Below are positions 43,148-52,753 of a stretch of DNA of 64,000 nucleotides, piece after piece. The stretch lies in the NCBI GenBank assembly GCA_016702745.1, contig JADJDJ010000002.1, forward strand, positions 186,001-250,000, written 5' to 3'. Position numbers and translations under genes: made by a program. The stretch is from Chitinophagaceae bacterium (lineage in GTDB: Bacteria; Bacteroidota; Bacteroidia; Chitinophagales; Chitinophagaceae). A model generated the notes under the pieces. It was not told the DNA's origin. It ran no database searches and was given only the letters and a program-made list of their open reading frames with translations. The first letter of the stretch is position 1; every line of letters starts with the position of its first letter.

Positions 43148-46069
43148 TTATTGAACCCGCATATCCCTCATCCCTCTTTCCATAAAGCGGGGCATTCCAG
43201 GCATTCCTTGCTGACCACCCTGGCGGTTATTACCCATCCTGTTCAGGTTAAACAGAAAGCTGAGCATGAAATAGCGGCGCAGAACCATGTTCCTTGAATC
43301 CTGGATATAGTTATCACCGACTGTCCGGGTGATGCTTTGGTTCTGATTCAGCAGATCCGTTATCGAGAGTTTTAATTCGCCGTTCTTTTTCTTGAAAATT
43401 TGTTTGCTGAAGCTGGCATTCCAGAGTGGCACGTTCAGGTTATATCCTTCTGCGCGGCCGGTATTGATAAAATAGTCAAAATCGGTAGAAATGATAAAGT
43501 TCCCTTTGAATGTATAAGAAAAATCAGCCGCATAAGTCTGCGTATAATAAGTTTCATTCAGGGATGTATTCACCGAATACTTGATGCTGTTATAAGCCAC
43601 ATTGGCGCGGATGGCGAAATCCAGTTTCTCTTTGTTATAATTAAAACCAACTCCCTGTGTAACGCTGAAAGATTTACCGATATTTTTCTGCTTATAAATC
43701 AGACTCACATCATTGGAGTAGCGGACATTATTCGTGAAGTTCAGACTGGATCCTTTCATTTTTAAACTCTTGAACGGAAGACCCAGGGTGATAAAGGTAG
43801 AAGCAGAATAATAGCCGTTTACGTTTTCAGGCCGGGTCAGCTGAACCCCTCTTGAAATGGTATCAATACTGTTTACAATTTTATTGCTGGTGGTGCTGAA
43901 ATTGATATTGGCAGAAATGAATTTAAAAGTGAGGGCATTAAAGCTGTTGTAACCTGCATTGAAACTATGATTGAACTCCTGTTCCAGATTAGGATTACCT
44001 TCTGTCTGGTTCAGCTGATCAGAGATATCTCTTACATTCTGTAACTGAGATACAGAAGGCTGGTTGGTACGTCCATTATAACGGATCCGCAGGTTCTTGC
44101 TCCGGGTAGGTGTAAAGTTGAAATTCGCCGTAGGGAAATAGTTCACATAATTACCCCGGATGGTTGAATCCTTTCCGGTAACAGCCTGGTAGCTTCTGCT
44201 GTCCAGCACCGATTGCTGCACCGCGAGTCCAAACTGGTAATTGTATTTTTTCTCCTGCACCCTGAAATTAAAACCGGCCCTGTGTGCGGTAAAGAGATTT
44301 TCAAAATCATTGGTCAGGAACAAATTGGGGCTGTCATATTTACCGGAGCCACTGTTGTAATCATTGGTTTCCTTATCGGATGTGTTCTTATTATGCGTAT
44401 AGGCATAATTCAATTCCAGCAATTTGGTGGGGCCCAAAGGTTCGGTATAGGAACCGCTGAATACATTGTTATTGCTTTTGGTCGTTTGGGCAGACTGCCT
44501 GTTCTGGGTGATACTGCGGAATGTACTTCCATCGGGTCTGAGGAATTTGTCATCAGAAACGGTGAAGGAGTTGCTTTCACTCTTTCCAATTGTATTGTTC
44601 CATCCTAACGTAACCGTGCGGCCTACTTTGCCAAACTTGTGACGGAAAAGGATATTATTCCCAAAATTATAGCCATCCCGCTCATTTCTGTTTTCAGAAT
44701 TACCCGTGATATACCGGTATTTGGCCGTAGCATCCACATCCGTAAAACTGCTGTTCATGCTGTAATTCTCTGAATGCTGCAGGGTCAGAGAAGGAATATA
44801 GATAATGGAATTGGCAGAATCAATCTGGTATTCAAACCTGAAATTAAACCGGTGGTTCCGGTTCAGGTTTTCCGACATGGATGTTGTATTACGGATCGCA
44901 ATGGAATCGGAATTATCTCCCAGCTTAAAGGTTGACCGGCGAAGGCTACTGCTTTCCTGACGTGGCTCAGAATTGGAAATAAAATAACTGCCGCTTACTT
45001 TGATCTTACCCGCCCAAAGATCAGAATAGTTTAAACCGGTTGACAATGACTTGATGATCCCGCTGGTGCTGCCACCACCCATACCGCCAAATCCACCGCC
45101 ACGGCCACCGGAGATCTGCATCCCGCCGCCGCCAAAATTACCGCCGCCACCACTGCCTCCGCCAAAACCACTGAATCCGCCCATAGAGCTGATGACATCA
45201 GAAAAAGAGAAGCCCTGCTTATTGATATTATTGGCATTGAACAAAAGAGAGAATCTTCTGTCGCCTTTGAATTTATTAATACTCAGATTCCCTTCATAGC
45301 GGAAACCATTATCATCACTGTATCCTCCCGAAACCAGGGCCCTTCCAAAATAGCCCTTGTTCATGTCTTTCTTTAATTTGATATTGATGGTTTTGGTTCT
45401 GCTGCCATCATCAATCTTGGTAAACTTGGCCTGATCACTCATATCATCAAATACCTGTACACTTTCAATCATATCAGCCGTGATATTCTTGGTGGCCAGC
45501 TTCGGATCGTTTCCAAAAAACTCTTTGCCATCCACTAATACTTTCTGTACCTGTTCCCCCTGTGTTTTTACTGTACCTTCTTTATCTACTTCCATACCTG
45601 GAATTTTTTTCAACAGGTCTTCGAGTGAGGCATTGGGTTGTGTTTTAAATCCACTGGTATTAAACTGAATAGTATCATTCTTTACCTGGATGGGAGATTC
45701 GGTGGTTACAGTAACTCCTTCCAGGGTTTTATAATCCTTCTCCATGATCAGGTCACCAAATTCAATGGACTTATTGGTTTCTGTGATGGATACGTTTTTC
45801 TTCATCTCGGTGAAACCTTTACTGGAAACGATCAGACGGTAATCACCGGGGATCAATCCTTTGATTTCAAAAACTCCCTGTTTATTGGAGAGGGTAAATG
45901 TGGCTAACGAGGAATCTTTGGCATTTAAAAGGGAGACCGTGGCATCGGCAACCGGTTGTTTGGCGGTGCTGTCAACCAGTTTTCCTTTTACAACTCCGTC
46001 TGCTTTTTGGGCAAGGGCGGGGACAAAAAAAGCCAGTAAAATGGCGGATAAGGTAAAAATCTTCTTCAT
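43148..46069 (-). CDS. Large outer-membrane barrel protein, paralogue of 39248-42085, with Gly-rich loop
   Basis: 973 residues from the ATG at 46069 (MKKIFTLSAILLAFFVPALAQ). An open extension to 46204 is rejected. Domain order is as in the paralogue: regulatory-like beta domain (DGVVKGKLVDSTAKQPVADATVSLLNAKDSSLATFTLSNKQGVFEIKGLIPGDYRLIVSS), plug (QPNASLEDLLKKIPGMEVDKEGTVKTQGEQVQKVLVDGKEFFGNDPKLATKNITADMIESVQV), barrel. Distinctive is a Gly-rich stretch at about residues 295-345 (GGFSGFGGGSGGGG and GGRGGGFGGMGGGS), probably a flexible loop. The C-terminus is also unusual, Met/Gly/Arg-rich (GGQQGMPGMPRFMERGMRDMRVQ) beyond the last barrel strand. The terminator at 43099 follows. Confidence 0.92.
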   Translation of the reverse strand: MKKIFTLSAILLAFFVPALAQKADGVVKGKLVDSTAKQPVADATVSLLNAKDSSLATFTLSNKQGVFEIKGLIPGDYRLIVSSKGFTEMKKNVSITETNKSIEFGDLIMEKDYKTLEGVTVTTESPIQVKNDTIQFNTSGFKTQPNASLEDLLKKIPGMEVDKEGTVKTQGEQVQKVLVDGKEFFGNDPKLATKNITADMIESVQVFDDMSDQAKFTKIDDGSRTKTINIKLKKDMNKGYFGRALVSGGYSDDNGFRYEGNLSINKFKGDRRFSLLFNANNINKQGFSFSDVISSMGGFSGFGGGSGGGGNFGGGGMQISGGRGGGFGGMGGGSTSGIIKSLSTGLNYSDLWAGKIKVSGSYFISNSEPRQESSSLRRSTFKLGDNSDSIAIRNTTSMSENLNRNHRFNFRFEYQIDSANSIIYIPSLTLQHSENYSMNSSFTDVDATAKYRYITGNSENRNERDGYNFGNNILFRHKFGKVGRTVTLGWNNTIGKSESNSFTVSDDKFLRPDGSTFRSITQNRQSAQTTKSNNNVFSGSYTEPLGPTKLLELNYAYTHNKNTSDKETNDYNSGSGKYDSPNLFLTNDFENLFTAHRAGFNFRVQEKKYNYQFGLAVQQSVLDSRSYQAVTGKDSTIRGNYVNYFPTANFNFTPTRSKNLRIRYNGRTNQPSVSQLQNVRDISDQLNQTEGNPNLEQEFNHSFNAGYNSFNALTFKFISANINFSTTSNKIVNSIDTISRGVQLTRPENVNGYYSASTFITLGLPFKSLKMKGSSLNFTNNVRYSNDVSLIYKQKNIGKSFSVTQGVGFNYNKEKLDFAIRANVAYNSIKYSVNTSLNETYYTQTYAADFSYTFKGNFIISTDFDYFINTGRAEGYNLNVPLWNASFSKQIFKKKNGELKLSITDLLNQNQSITRTVGDNYIQDSRNMVLRRYFMLSFLFNLNRMGNNRQGGQQGMPGMPRFMERGMRDMRVQ

Positions 46070-46088
46070 AATCAGCTTTATGGGGGTA

Positions 46089-46131
46089 CGAAAATAGACG
46101 TAAGAAGGGCCTTTAACCTTCGGAAAAGGTT
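46089..46131. promoter_or_regulatory. Promoter-like element and AACCTT-N5-AAGGTT inverted repeat of the second barrel gene
   Basis: TATTTTCG (minus strand, 46089-46096) repeats the octamer before the other barrel gene. Upstream, TTTAACCTT at 46112-46120 and AAGGTT at 46126-46131 form an inverted repeat with 5-base spacing. The decamer TTTAACCTTC (46112-46121) is identical to one unit at 42161-42170. Confidence 0.45.
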
Positions 46132-46181
46132 GAAAAAGACCAATAAACCGGGTGAAATGGTCAAATTGACCGATGAATGGC

Positions 46182-49100
46182 TTAACTGAACAGGTATTCA
46201 ACATCCTCCCTCGTCAGGGTCTTCACAAATGTGGCATCATCAGAAATGATATCTTTTGCCAGGGCCCGCTTCTTTTCCTGTAACTGGAGGATCTTGTCTT
46301 CAATGGTATCCTTACAGATCATCCGGTAGGCAAAGATGTTCTTGGTTTGACCAATCCGGTGTGTCCGGTCAATCGCCTGTTGCTCCACAGCCGGGTTCCA
46401 CCAGGGGTCTACAATATATACATAGTCGGCTGCCGTAAGGTTCAAACCCACGCCACCGGCTTTGAGCGAGATCAGAAAGACCCTTACTTCTTCATCATTC
46501 TGGAAACTTTGAATGGCTTTCTCCCGGTCTGGTGCTGATGTGCTTCCATCAAAATATTCATACTTGATGCCCAGCTCTTCCAGTTTTTTACGGATCAGTG
46601 CCAGCATACCCAGGAACTGAGAAAAGACAAGTGCTTTATGATTACCGATATTCTCGGTGATCTCACGGGCCAGTTCATCGAGTTTGATGGAATGGTTTTC
46701 AAATTTCTCCTGCTCATTTAAGATCGCCGGTGAATCACAGATCTGCCGCAGTTTCATCAATCCCTGTAAGATGGTGAGCTGTGATTTTTGAATTCCTTGT
46801 GTTTCGATACTGCCCAGGATCTGGTTACGGAAATCATTCCGGTAAGCATCATAAATATTCCGTTGCTCTTCTTCCATTTCGCAGAAGAGGATCATCTCCT
46901 GTTTTTCCGGAAGGTCTTTGGCCACCTGTTCTTTTGTCCTTCTCAGAATGAATGGATATAATATTTTCCGCAGGTGATCTTTCCGGTCCTGCTCCCCAAA
47001 CTTATCAATCGGGATGGCAAATTCCTGACGGAAAAATTCCATCGTACCCAGCATACCGGGATTCAGGAAGTTCATTTGCGCAAAAATATCGAAGGTATTA
47101 TTCTGCAATGGGGTACCACTCATGCAAAGGCGGTTCTTCGCTGCTAACAGGCAGGCAGCCTTGGCCACTTTACTGCCGGGGTTCTTGATCGCCTGGCTTT
47201 CATCCAGTATCACATAATCAAATTCCATACTCATCAGTAACTTGATATCACTGCGGAGTGTACCATAGGTTGTAATGGTAACGGAATGATTCATCAACTC
47301 TTCTTTCACCCGGGTGCGGGTGGCGCCATGGTGAATTTTATAAGTGAGGGAGGGCGTGAATTTACGGATCTCGTTTTCCCAGTTATAGATCAACGTCGTT
47401 GGACAACCCACGAGGGCTTTCAGTCTGCCTTCCCTGTTGTGAAAATGTTCCAGGAAGGACAATGCCTGTACGGTTTTACCCAAACCCATGTCATCGGCCA
47501 GGATGCCTCCCCATTTGATTTCGGTAAGGTAGTTCAGCCATTGAAATCCGGCTACCTGGTAAGGACGAAGAATTGGTTTCAGATGAGCCGAGGGCTCCAG
47601 TTCTTTGATCTTATTGAATTCCCGCAGATTGGCATATTTTTCTTCCAGTTGAACCACCAGTTCTTCCTCATCCCTGGTTTCATATAATTCATCCACCACG
47701 CTGAGGTGAAAACGGGACAGCTTGAGTGAATTGGTTTTTCCTTCACCCACTCTGAACAGGAGCGAATATTTTTTCAGCCATTCTTCCGGTAAGATTCCAA
47801 AAGTGCCATCATTCAATTGTACAAACTGTTGCTTATTGGCCAGGGCTCTTTTTACTTCTGCAACAGTAACATGCTGGTCGCCGAAGACGATATCCACTTT
47901 AGCATCAAACCAGTCGGTATTGCTGCTGATAAAGATCTTGGTTTGAGGTCTTGCCGTATTGAACCGGAAATTTTTCAGCGCTTCAAATCCAAACACCGGT
48001 GTCTTCATATCCTTCATGGCATCCACGAAAAGAAAGAACCAGTTGTTCCGCAATACATCGGCCCCTTTCAATGCCAGGGTACCGCTGTCTTCATTATGAA
48101 TAAAGCTGGAATGCAGATTCTGCAGTTTCTGGATAAACTCATTTTCCTTTTCCCGGTTCCGGTGAACGATCAGTACTTTGTCGCCCTGTGGCACAATCAC
48201 ATCATCCCGGTCGCGGGAACGGGTTTCATATCCTTTATAGGAAAATGAAGGCTGGAATACCAGGTATTCGCCTTTTTCCAGCAGGAAGAGTTTTACTTCG
48301 GGGTCTCCGTCTCTTATTTCCTGTACCAGTGATTTATCAAAATCAACTTTATGTTCTTTGGTCAATGGCAGGATAAACTGTGTCAGCGATTTTCCCCAAT
48401 CATCCACCGGGATATTCATTTTACCGGATGGCAGAAATTTTTCAACCAGGTGGATCACTTCATTGCCCGCCCAGAGCCAGGCCTGTTCGTTATACAGAAA
48501 TAAAAGCGGGCTCGGACTTTCATTATCACTCAGATCATATTCTATACCTCCGGCTTTCACCCGGCATTGAATCGTATACTGTGCATTCTTCTTTACAATA
48601 AAATGTGGTTTTGCCTCCGCTGCCTGTAATTGCAGGGGAACCAGGTTATTGGTCTTGAAGGCTTTTTTCTCCGGCAGTACAAACACAAAGGAATTGGCCG
48701 CTGATTCCATAAACATCTTCTTCAGCTTGGGCAGCAGGTATTCTGCCATCAGTTCCTTGGTTTCATCCGGCAAATCATCATCTTCATGATGGATGATATT
48801 TTCCCAGATACCCGAGAAAGGAGAATTCCGGCTGATATATTTATTGATCTCGCTTTCCTGCAGTTTCCGCAGCACGCTGAGCATTTCCCGGTCGGCTTCA
48901 GGAAGCTGGTCGGTATTTACATAGCGGCTGATATCCATTTTTTCAACGGTACCCGTAAATGCATCATTGGCATCATTGGGTTCACCCGTTACCACATCGA
49001 GTGTGAAATAGGGATAGGTTTTTTTATTCAGGTTGAATACGATCCCCAGTCTTTGTGTGGGTGTATCTGCCACGGCTGTAGCTGATTGCTCGGCCACTTC

Positions 49101-49946
49101 TTCCTTTTTCTCCTTTTCCGGAATAAATACCGGGCGGGAAGGAGAAGCCAGTGGCGCCACTCTTTTAATAGTGGGATCCAGTACCCTCAGGAAGGGCTTT
49201 CCATCTTTATAAGCGAATTCGAATTTTCCTTTCAGGTCATCACTGAGCGAATACCCGTAAGCTTCGAGCAATTTATTTTTTTCCTTGTCCCAGTTCCGGA
49301 TGCTGTCAAAATAATTAGCTCCATGGGTATTGAGTAACTGAAGAAATACAATCAGCTTGGGCAGACAAAGCGGATGATCTTCATCCAGGTACTCACAGCT
49401 GGTATCAAAATTTCTTTCTTCATTCTTCCGGATCAGTACTTTGTATTCCTGTCCTTCCAGCGCAACAGTCGCTTTTACGGTTTCGTTCTCTGCTAATTCT
49501 ATGGAAGCCTTATTGCTGCGTAAAAAGGTTTCTGCTTCCTGAAATGCTTCCGGTGAGGACAACAGGCGGAGTGTTTTCAGTTCGATGGCCTTCATCTTGG
49601 CCACGGTATGCTTTTGATTATACTTGATATGTTCTGATTGCAGGTGTCCCCGATCAATCAGTTCCTGCAGCTGGATCAGGGCGGCCGCTTCATGCCGGCA
49701 GATATCGCCTAAGTTATAAGGACAGGCACAACGAAGGGTGGTGCCCTTGGGATCCTTGAATTTCTGAATATAAACTTTGTAGTAAGTAGCGTAACTATCG
49801 TCTTTAACACGGAACACTGCCGAGCCAAAGAGATCATCATATTCCACCAGTTCTACATAACCGATAGCATGTATTTTTTTCCCTCTGCGGATCACTTCAT
49901 CCGTTCCATGGGTATACACATATTTAATAAGATGGGGTAGGGCCAA
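46182..49946 (-). CDS. SWIM zinc-finger SNF2-family helicase
   Basis: 1254 residues. Near the N-terminus is a SWIM zinc finger: Cys73-x-Cys75-x7-Cys83-x-His85 (CACPYNLGDICRH). A long middle region (about 130-750) has no recognised motif. The C-terminal 450 residues are a SNF2 ATPase: motif I ADDMGLGKT, motif II DESQ, motif III SGTPLQNN, LKAGGVGLNLTAADYVYIVDPWWNPAVEQQAIDRTHRIGQ for motifs V and VI. SWIM-SNF2 proteins are DNA-dependent ATPases of unknown bacterial role, probably remodelling protein-DNA complexes. Length is typical for the Bacteroidota members. The decamer AAAGGTTAAT (49993-50002) sits just upstream. Confidence 0.93.
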   Translation of the reverse strand: MALPHLIKYVYTHGTDEVIRRGKKIHAIGYVELVEYDDLFGSAVFRVKDDSYATYYKVYIQKFKDPKGTTLRCACPYNLGDICRHEAAALIQLQELIDRGHLQSEHIKYNQKHTVAKMKAIELKTLRLLSSPEAFQEAETFLRSNKASIELAENETVKATVALEGQEYKVLIRKNEERNFDTSCEYLDEDHPLCLPKLIVFLQLLNTHGANYFDSIRNWDKEKNKLLEAYGYSLSDDLKGKFEFAYKDGKPFLRVLDPTIKRVAPLASPSRPVFIPEKEKKEEVAEQSATAVADTPTQRLGIVFNLNKKTYPYFTLDVVTGEPNDANDAFTGTVEKMDISRYVNTDQLPEADREMLSVLRKLQESEINKYISRNSPFSGIWENIIHHEDDDLPDETKELMAEYLLPKLKKMFMESAANSFVFVLPEKKAFKTNNLVPLQLQAAEAKPHFIVKKNAQYTIQCRVKAGGIEYDLSDNESPSPLLFLYNEQAWLWAGNEVIHLVEKFLPSGKMNIPVDDWGKSLTQFILPLTKEHKVDFDKSLVQEIRDGDPEVKLFLLEKGEYLVFQPSFSYKGYETRSRDRDDVIVPQGDKVLIVHRNREKENEFIQKLQNLHSSFIHNEDSGTLALKGADVLRNNWFFLFVDAMKDMKTPVFGFEALKNFRFNTARPQTKIFISSNTDWFDAKVDIVFGDQHVTVAEVKRALANKQQFVQLNDGTFGILPEEWLKKYSLLFRVGEGKTNSLKLSRFHLSVVDELYETRDEEELVVQLEEKYANLREFNKIKELEPSAHLKPILRPYQVAGFQWLNYLTEIKWGGILADDMGLGKTVQALSFLEHFHNREGRLKALVGCPTTLIYNWENEIRKFTPSLTYKIHHGATRTRVKEELMNHSVTITTYGTLRSDIKLLMSMEFDYVILDESQAIKNPGSKVAKAACLLAAKNRLCMSGTPLQNNTFDIFAQMNFLNPGMLGTMEFFRQEFAIPIDKFGEQDRKDHLRKILYPFILRRTKEQVAKDLPEKQEMILFCEMEEEQRNIYDAYRNDFRNQILGSIETQGIQKSQLTILQGLMKLRQICDSPAILNEQEKFENHSIKLDELAREITENIGNHKALVFSQFLGMLALIRKKLEELGIKYEYFDGSTSAPDREKAIQSFQNDEEVRVFLISLKAGGVGLNLTAADYVYIVDPWWNPAVEQQAIDRTHRIGQTKNIFAYRMICKDTIEDKILQLQEKKRALAKDIISDDATFVKTLTREDVEYLFS

Positions 49947-50172
49947 TTGCTGTTTTTAATTTCCGGATGGGATGCTTGTCCCCAGGATCCAAAAAGGTTA
50001 ATCGGCAAAAGTAAAAGAATGTGCAGCGGATTTCCTTATAAAACAGGGGAAATAATAAATAAATTTTGATTGAAAAAACAAAAGAAAAAATGAAGTATCT
50101 TACAGGGTTTTGCCCTTCAAAGACCTTTGTTTTTGTTTTTGCTGCTGAATGGAATAACAGAATCCCCGTTCA

Positions 50173-50898
50173 TTACCTGGCCACCAGTTTTCCCTCCACA
50201 TAAAGCGGTAATACATTGGCTACATCCGGGGTAAGACAGAACCGGATATCTTCTATCAATCCAAAGCGTTCCACCAGCCGGTGATAGTGGGTGAGTTTAG
50301 GAGCAAACTCATGGAGTTTGTTTTTATTTTTGGCATACATGGTTTCTGCCATCAGGGAACTGTCGCAATGGATGGTGAATTTTTTTCCAATGGCATGGAT
50401 GATGGCGCCGGCATATAAGGTGTCTTCCAGGTTGAAGCGGTCTTTCCAGCCTGCACAACCCAGCACTACATTTTTATTTTCTTTGACCAGAAAATCACAA
50501 ACGGCAGAAAGATTGGGAAAGGAGCCGGAAATAATGGTATCCGCATTTTTATCCAGCGCCATTTGCAAAAGCCTTGTTCCGTTGGTTGTGGTCAGGACAA
50601 GATTTTTATTTTCAATAAACTCCCGGTTGTATTCCATTGGGGAATTACCATGCTCCAAACCATCTGCAATTTTTCCGTCTCTTTCTCCAGCAGCAATACC
50701 ACCGATATTTTTAGCGATCTCCAGGGCCTTGGGCACGGAATCAACCGGAATCACACAACGGGCGCCATTGTAAAGTGCCGATGCAATGGTGGAAGTAGCA
50801 CGGAAGACATCAATGATCACCACCACACTGTTACTTAAATCATACAGATGAAGCAGGGCAGGGGATAGGGAGGTATGCAGGGAAGGTTTATTGCTCAT
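50173..50898 (-). CDS. comB: Probable 2-phosphosulfolactate phosphatase
   Basis: 241 residues, the usual ComB length. Blocks visible: VVVIIDVFRATSTIASALYNGARCVIPV, AGERDGKIADGLEHGNSPMEY, LVLTTTNGTRLL, and ISGSFPNLSAVCDFL. ComB removes phosphate from 2-phosphosulfolactate to give sulfolactate, in archaea on the way to coenzyme M. In Bacteroidota coenzyme M is not expected. A link to sulfonate or sulfonolipid metabolism is possible but is inference. The other genes of such a route are not in this window. A consensus promoter (TATTTTTG) lies 8 bases before the ATG. Confidence 0.9.
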   Translation of the reverse strand: MSNKPSLHTSLSPALLHLYDLSNSVVVIIDVFRATSTIASALYNGARCVIPVDSVPKALEIAKNIGGIAAGERDGKIADGLEHGNSPMEYNREFIENKNLVLTTTNGTRLLQMALDKNADTIISGSFPNLSAVCDFLVKENKNVVLGCAGWKDRFNLEDTLYAGAIIHAIGKKFTIHCDSSLMAETMYAKNKNKLHEFAPKLTHYHRLVERFGLIEDIRFCLTPDVANVLPLYVEGKLVAR

Positions 50899-50906
50899 GG
50901 TTCATA

Positions 50907-50914
50907 CAAAAATA
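50907..50914 (-). promoter_or_regulatory. TAnnTTTG promoter element of comB
   Basis: The minus strand reads TATTTTTG, an exact consensus match, 8 bases before the ATG at 50898. Confidence 0.65.
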
Positions 50915-51051
50915 AAGGATTGACCCTCATTTTCCATTGAATAAACGCTAATGTTGAATGAACCCTCAACGCTTTTTTCCGGCAATGAAATCGACCCGCT
51001 AAAGGACCATGTTCCGGAAAAACAGGAAAATATTTTTAAAAGGATGTGTGA

Positions 51052-51528
51052 TCAGGATTCCAGGAATTTCTTCCATTTTCCGGTTTCTGCATATTGTTTG
51101 ATCACATTATTGCGGAGTTCAATGATTTTCCGCAGGTAGCGGGTAAGCCAGAGTTCGTTGAACCAGCGACCCAGCACACCATAAGGAGATTCGAAGTGAA
51201 AAAGGTCGATGACAATCGTTCCGTTATCACAGGGTTTGAAATAATGTTCATGTTTCATCATCCTGAAATTTCCCTCGGCCTGTTCCTGTACAAACATGTT
51301 GGGCTTGCTCATTTCAGTCACTTTCACCCGGAGCATTCTTTCCTTGAAAAGATGTTTCGATTTCCAGGTTACCGTTTCATCTTTCTCAATGAGTCCGAAA
51401 CGGGTTCCGGCAACCGCTTCTTCGCGGAAAGGTGCCATTGATTCTTTGTGCAAACCAATATGACGGCTGAGATCAAAGACCCGTTCAGCAGGGGCTTCAA
51501 TAAATGTGGTGAGATGAATCGTTGGCAT
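51052..51528 (-). CDS. SRPBCC-fold protein
   Basis: 158 residues, no signal peptide. It starts MPTIHLTTFIEAPAERVFDLSRHIGLHKESM, the opening strand and helix of the START/Bet v 1 (SRPBCC) fold, continues with the WKSKHLFKERMLRVKVTEM strands, and ends in the long C-terminal helix (LWLTRYLRKIIELRNNVIKQYAE) that closes the cavity. Members bind hydrophobic ligands or act as cyclase-like enzymes; many Bacteroidota relatives are loosely called cell-division inhibitors. No ligand can be named. It is in the same direction as the GcvT gene upstream, 78 bases away. Confidence 0.88.
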   Translation of the reverse strand: MPTIHLTTFIEAPAERVFDLSRHIGLHKESMAPFREEAVAGTRFGLIEKDETVTWKSKHLFKERMLRVKVTEMSKPNMFVQEQAEGNFRMMKHEHYFKPCDNGTIVIDLFHFESPYGVLGRWFNELWLTRYLRKIIELRNNVIKQYAETGKWKKFLES

Positions 51529-51606
51529 AGCAGGGTATTAAATATACGTATAGAAAGCAAAAATCAGAAAGGATCGTGCCAGTTTATCCTTTCCGGAGCT
51601 TTTCCT

Positions 51607-52692
51607 TTATGAAAAAGGGATCTTTGCCACTTTGGCCTGCAATAATTTATCACGCACTTTGATGTAGATATCCGAATCAATGGCGGCATTGGCCATACGT
51701 ACATATCCCATCCCGATGGCCTTACCAAGGCTCGGTGATTGGGTGCCAGAGGTTACAATTCCAATTGTGTTGCCTTCAAAATCCTTGATTTCATAACCAT
51801 GTCTGGGTATCCCTTTTTCCACCATTTCAAATCCAACCAGTTTACGGTCCAGTCCTTCGGCTTTTTGTTTTTCGAAAATGGCTTTGGCTGTAAAGTCCTT
51901 GGTAAACCGGGTAATCCATCCTAATCCGGCCTCAAGAGGAGAAGTGGTATCATCGATATCATTACCATACAGACAAAATCCCATTTCCAGCCGCAGGGTA
52001 TCCCTGGCACCCAAACCAGCAGGTTTTAAACCTTGTGGACCACCAGCTTCAAAAATGGCAGTCCAGATTTTTTCTGCTGCCCCGTTACTGTCTTCAAAAT
52101 AAATTTCGACTCCGCCGGCTCCTGTATAACCCGTAGCGCTGATCAGCACATTGTCGACTCCGGCAAAACGGCCTTTTACAAAGGTGTAATACTTGAGGTT
52201 CAGGATATCCATCTCGGTGAGTGGCTGTAATATTTTGGTGGCATTTGGACCTTGTACAGCCAACAGACAGGTTTTGTCGGAAATATTATGCATTTCAACC
52301 TGCTGATGATCATGTTTGCGGATCCAGTTCCAGTCCTTTTCAATATTAGAGGCATTCACCACCAGCATATACACCTTATTCTCCTCCACACAGTACACCA
52401 GCAGGTCATCTACAATACCACCATCTTCATTGGGCAGACAGCTGTACTGGGCCTGACCGGCTTTCAGTTTGGCAGCATCATTACTGGTTACCCGCTGAAT
52501 CAGGTCTAATGCATGGGGTCCTTTTAAAATAAATTCGCCCATATGGCTGACATCAAAAATGCCTGCGTTCCGGCGAACAGCGGCATGCTCATCATTGATT
52601 CCGGTATAGGAGATGGGCATATTGTAACCGGCGAATTCCGCCATTTTCGCACCGAGGGCAATATGTTTATCGGTAAAAGGAGTGCTTTTCAT
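51607..52692 (-). CDS. gcvT: Aminomethyltransferase of the glycine cleavage system (T protein)
   Basis: 361 residues from the ATG at 52692 (MKSTPFTDKHIALGAKMAEFAGYNMPISY). An ATG seven codons upstream is open but atypical. GcvT transfers the methylene from the lipoyl-bound aminomethyl intermediate to tetrahydrofolate, releasing ammonia. The family signatures GIFDVSHMGEF, VLISATGYTGAGGVEIYFED, PAGLGARDTLRLEMGFCLYGNDID and GIVTSGTQSPSLGKAIGMGYV are all present. The partner genes gcvH and gcvP are not here. A consensus promoter lies 40 bases upstream. Confidence 0.96.
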   Translation of the reverse strand: MKSTPFTDKHIALGAKMAEFAGYNMPISYTGINDEHAAVRRNAGIFDVSHMGEFILKGPHALDLIQRVTSNDAAKLKAGQAQYSCLPNEDGGIVDDLLVYCVEENKVYMLVVNASNIEKDWNWIRKHDHQQVEMHNISDKTCLLAVQGPNATKILQPLTEMDILNLKYYTFVKGRFAGVDNVLISATGYTGAGGVEIYFEDSNGAAEKIWTAIFEAGGPQGLKPAGLGARDTLRLEMGFCLYGNDIDDTTSPLEAGLGWITRFTKDFTAKAIFEKQKAEGLDRKLVGFEMVEKGIPRHGYEIKDFEGNTIGIVTSGTQSPSLGKAIGMGYVRMANAAIDSDIYIKVRDKLLQAKVAKIPFS

Positions 52693-52732
52693 ACTTATCG
52701 TTTTAATCCCCATAAGGCCTTGCCGGGGTGAG

Positions 52733-52740
52733 CAAATGTA
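52733..52740 (-). promoter_or_regulatory. TAnnTTTG promoter element of gcvT
   Basis: The minus strand reads TACATTTG, an exact consensus match, 40 bases upstream of the ATG at 52692 and inside the short gap before the methyltransferase gene. Confidence 0.6.
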
Positions 52741-52753
52741 GAGTAAAACCCAG

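Noticed and set aside
45040..45190. Gly-rich stretch in the second barrel gene as a separate repeat element
   Set aside because: It is in frame, codon-varied and fits an external loop of the barrel.
50951..51139. 62-codon plus-strand frame
   Set aside because: More than half is antisense to the SRPBCC gene and the peptide has no recognisable feature.
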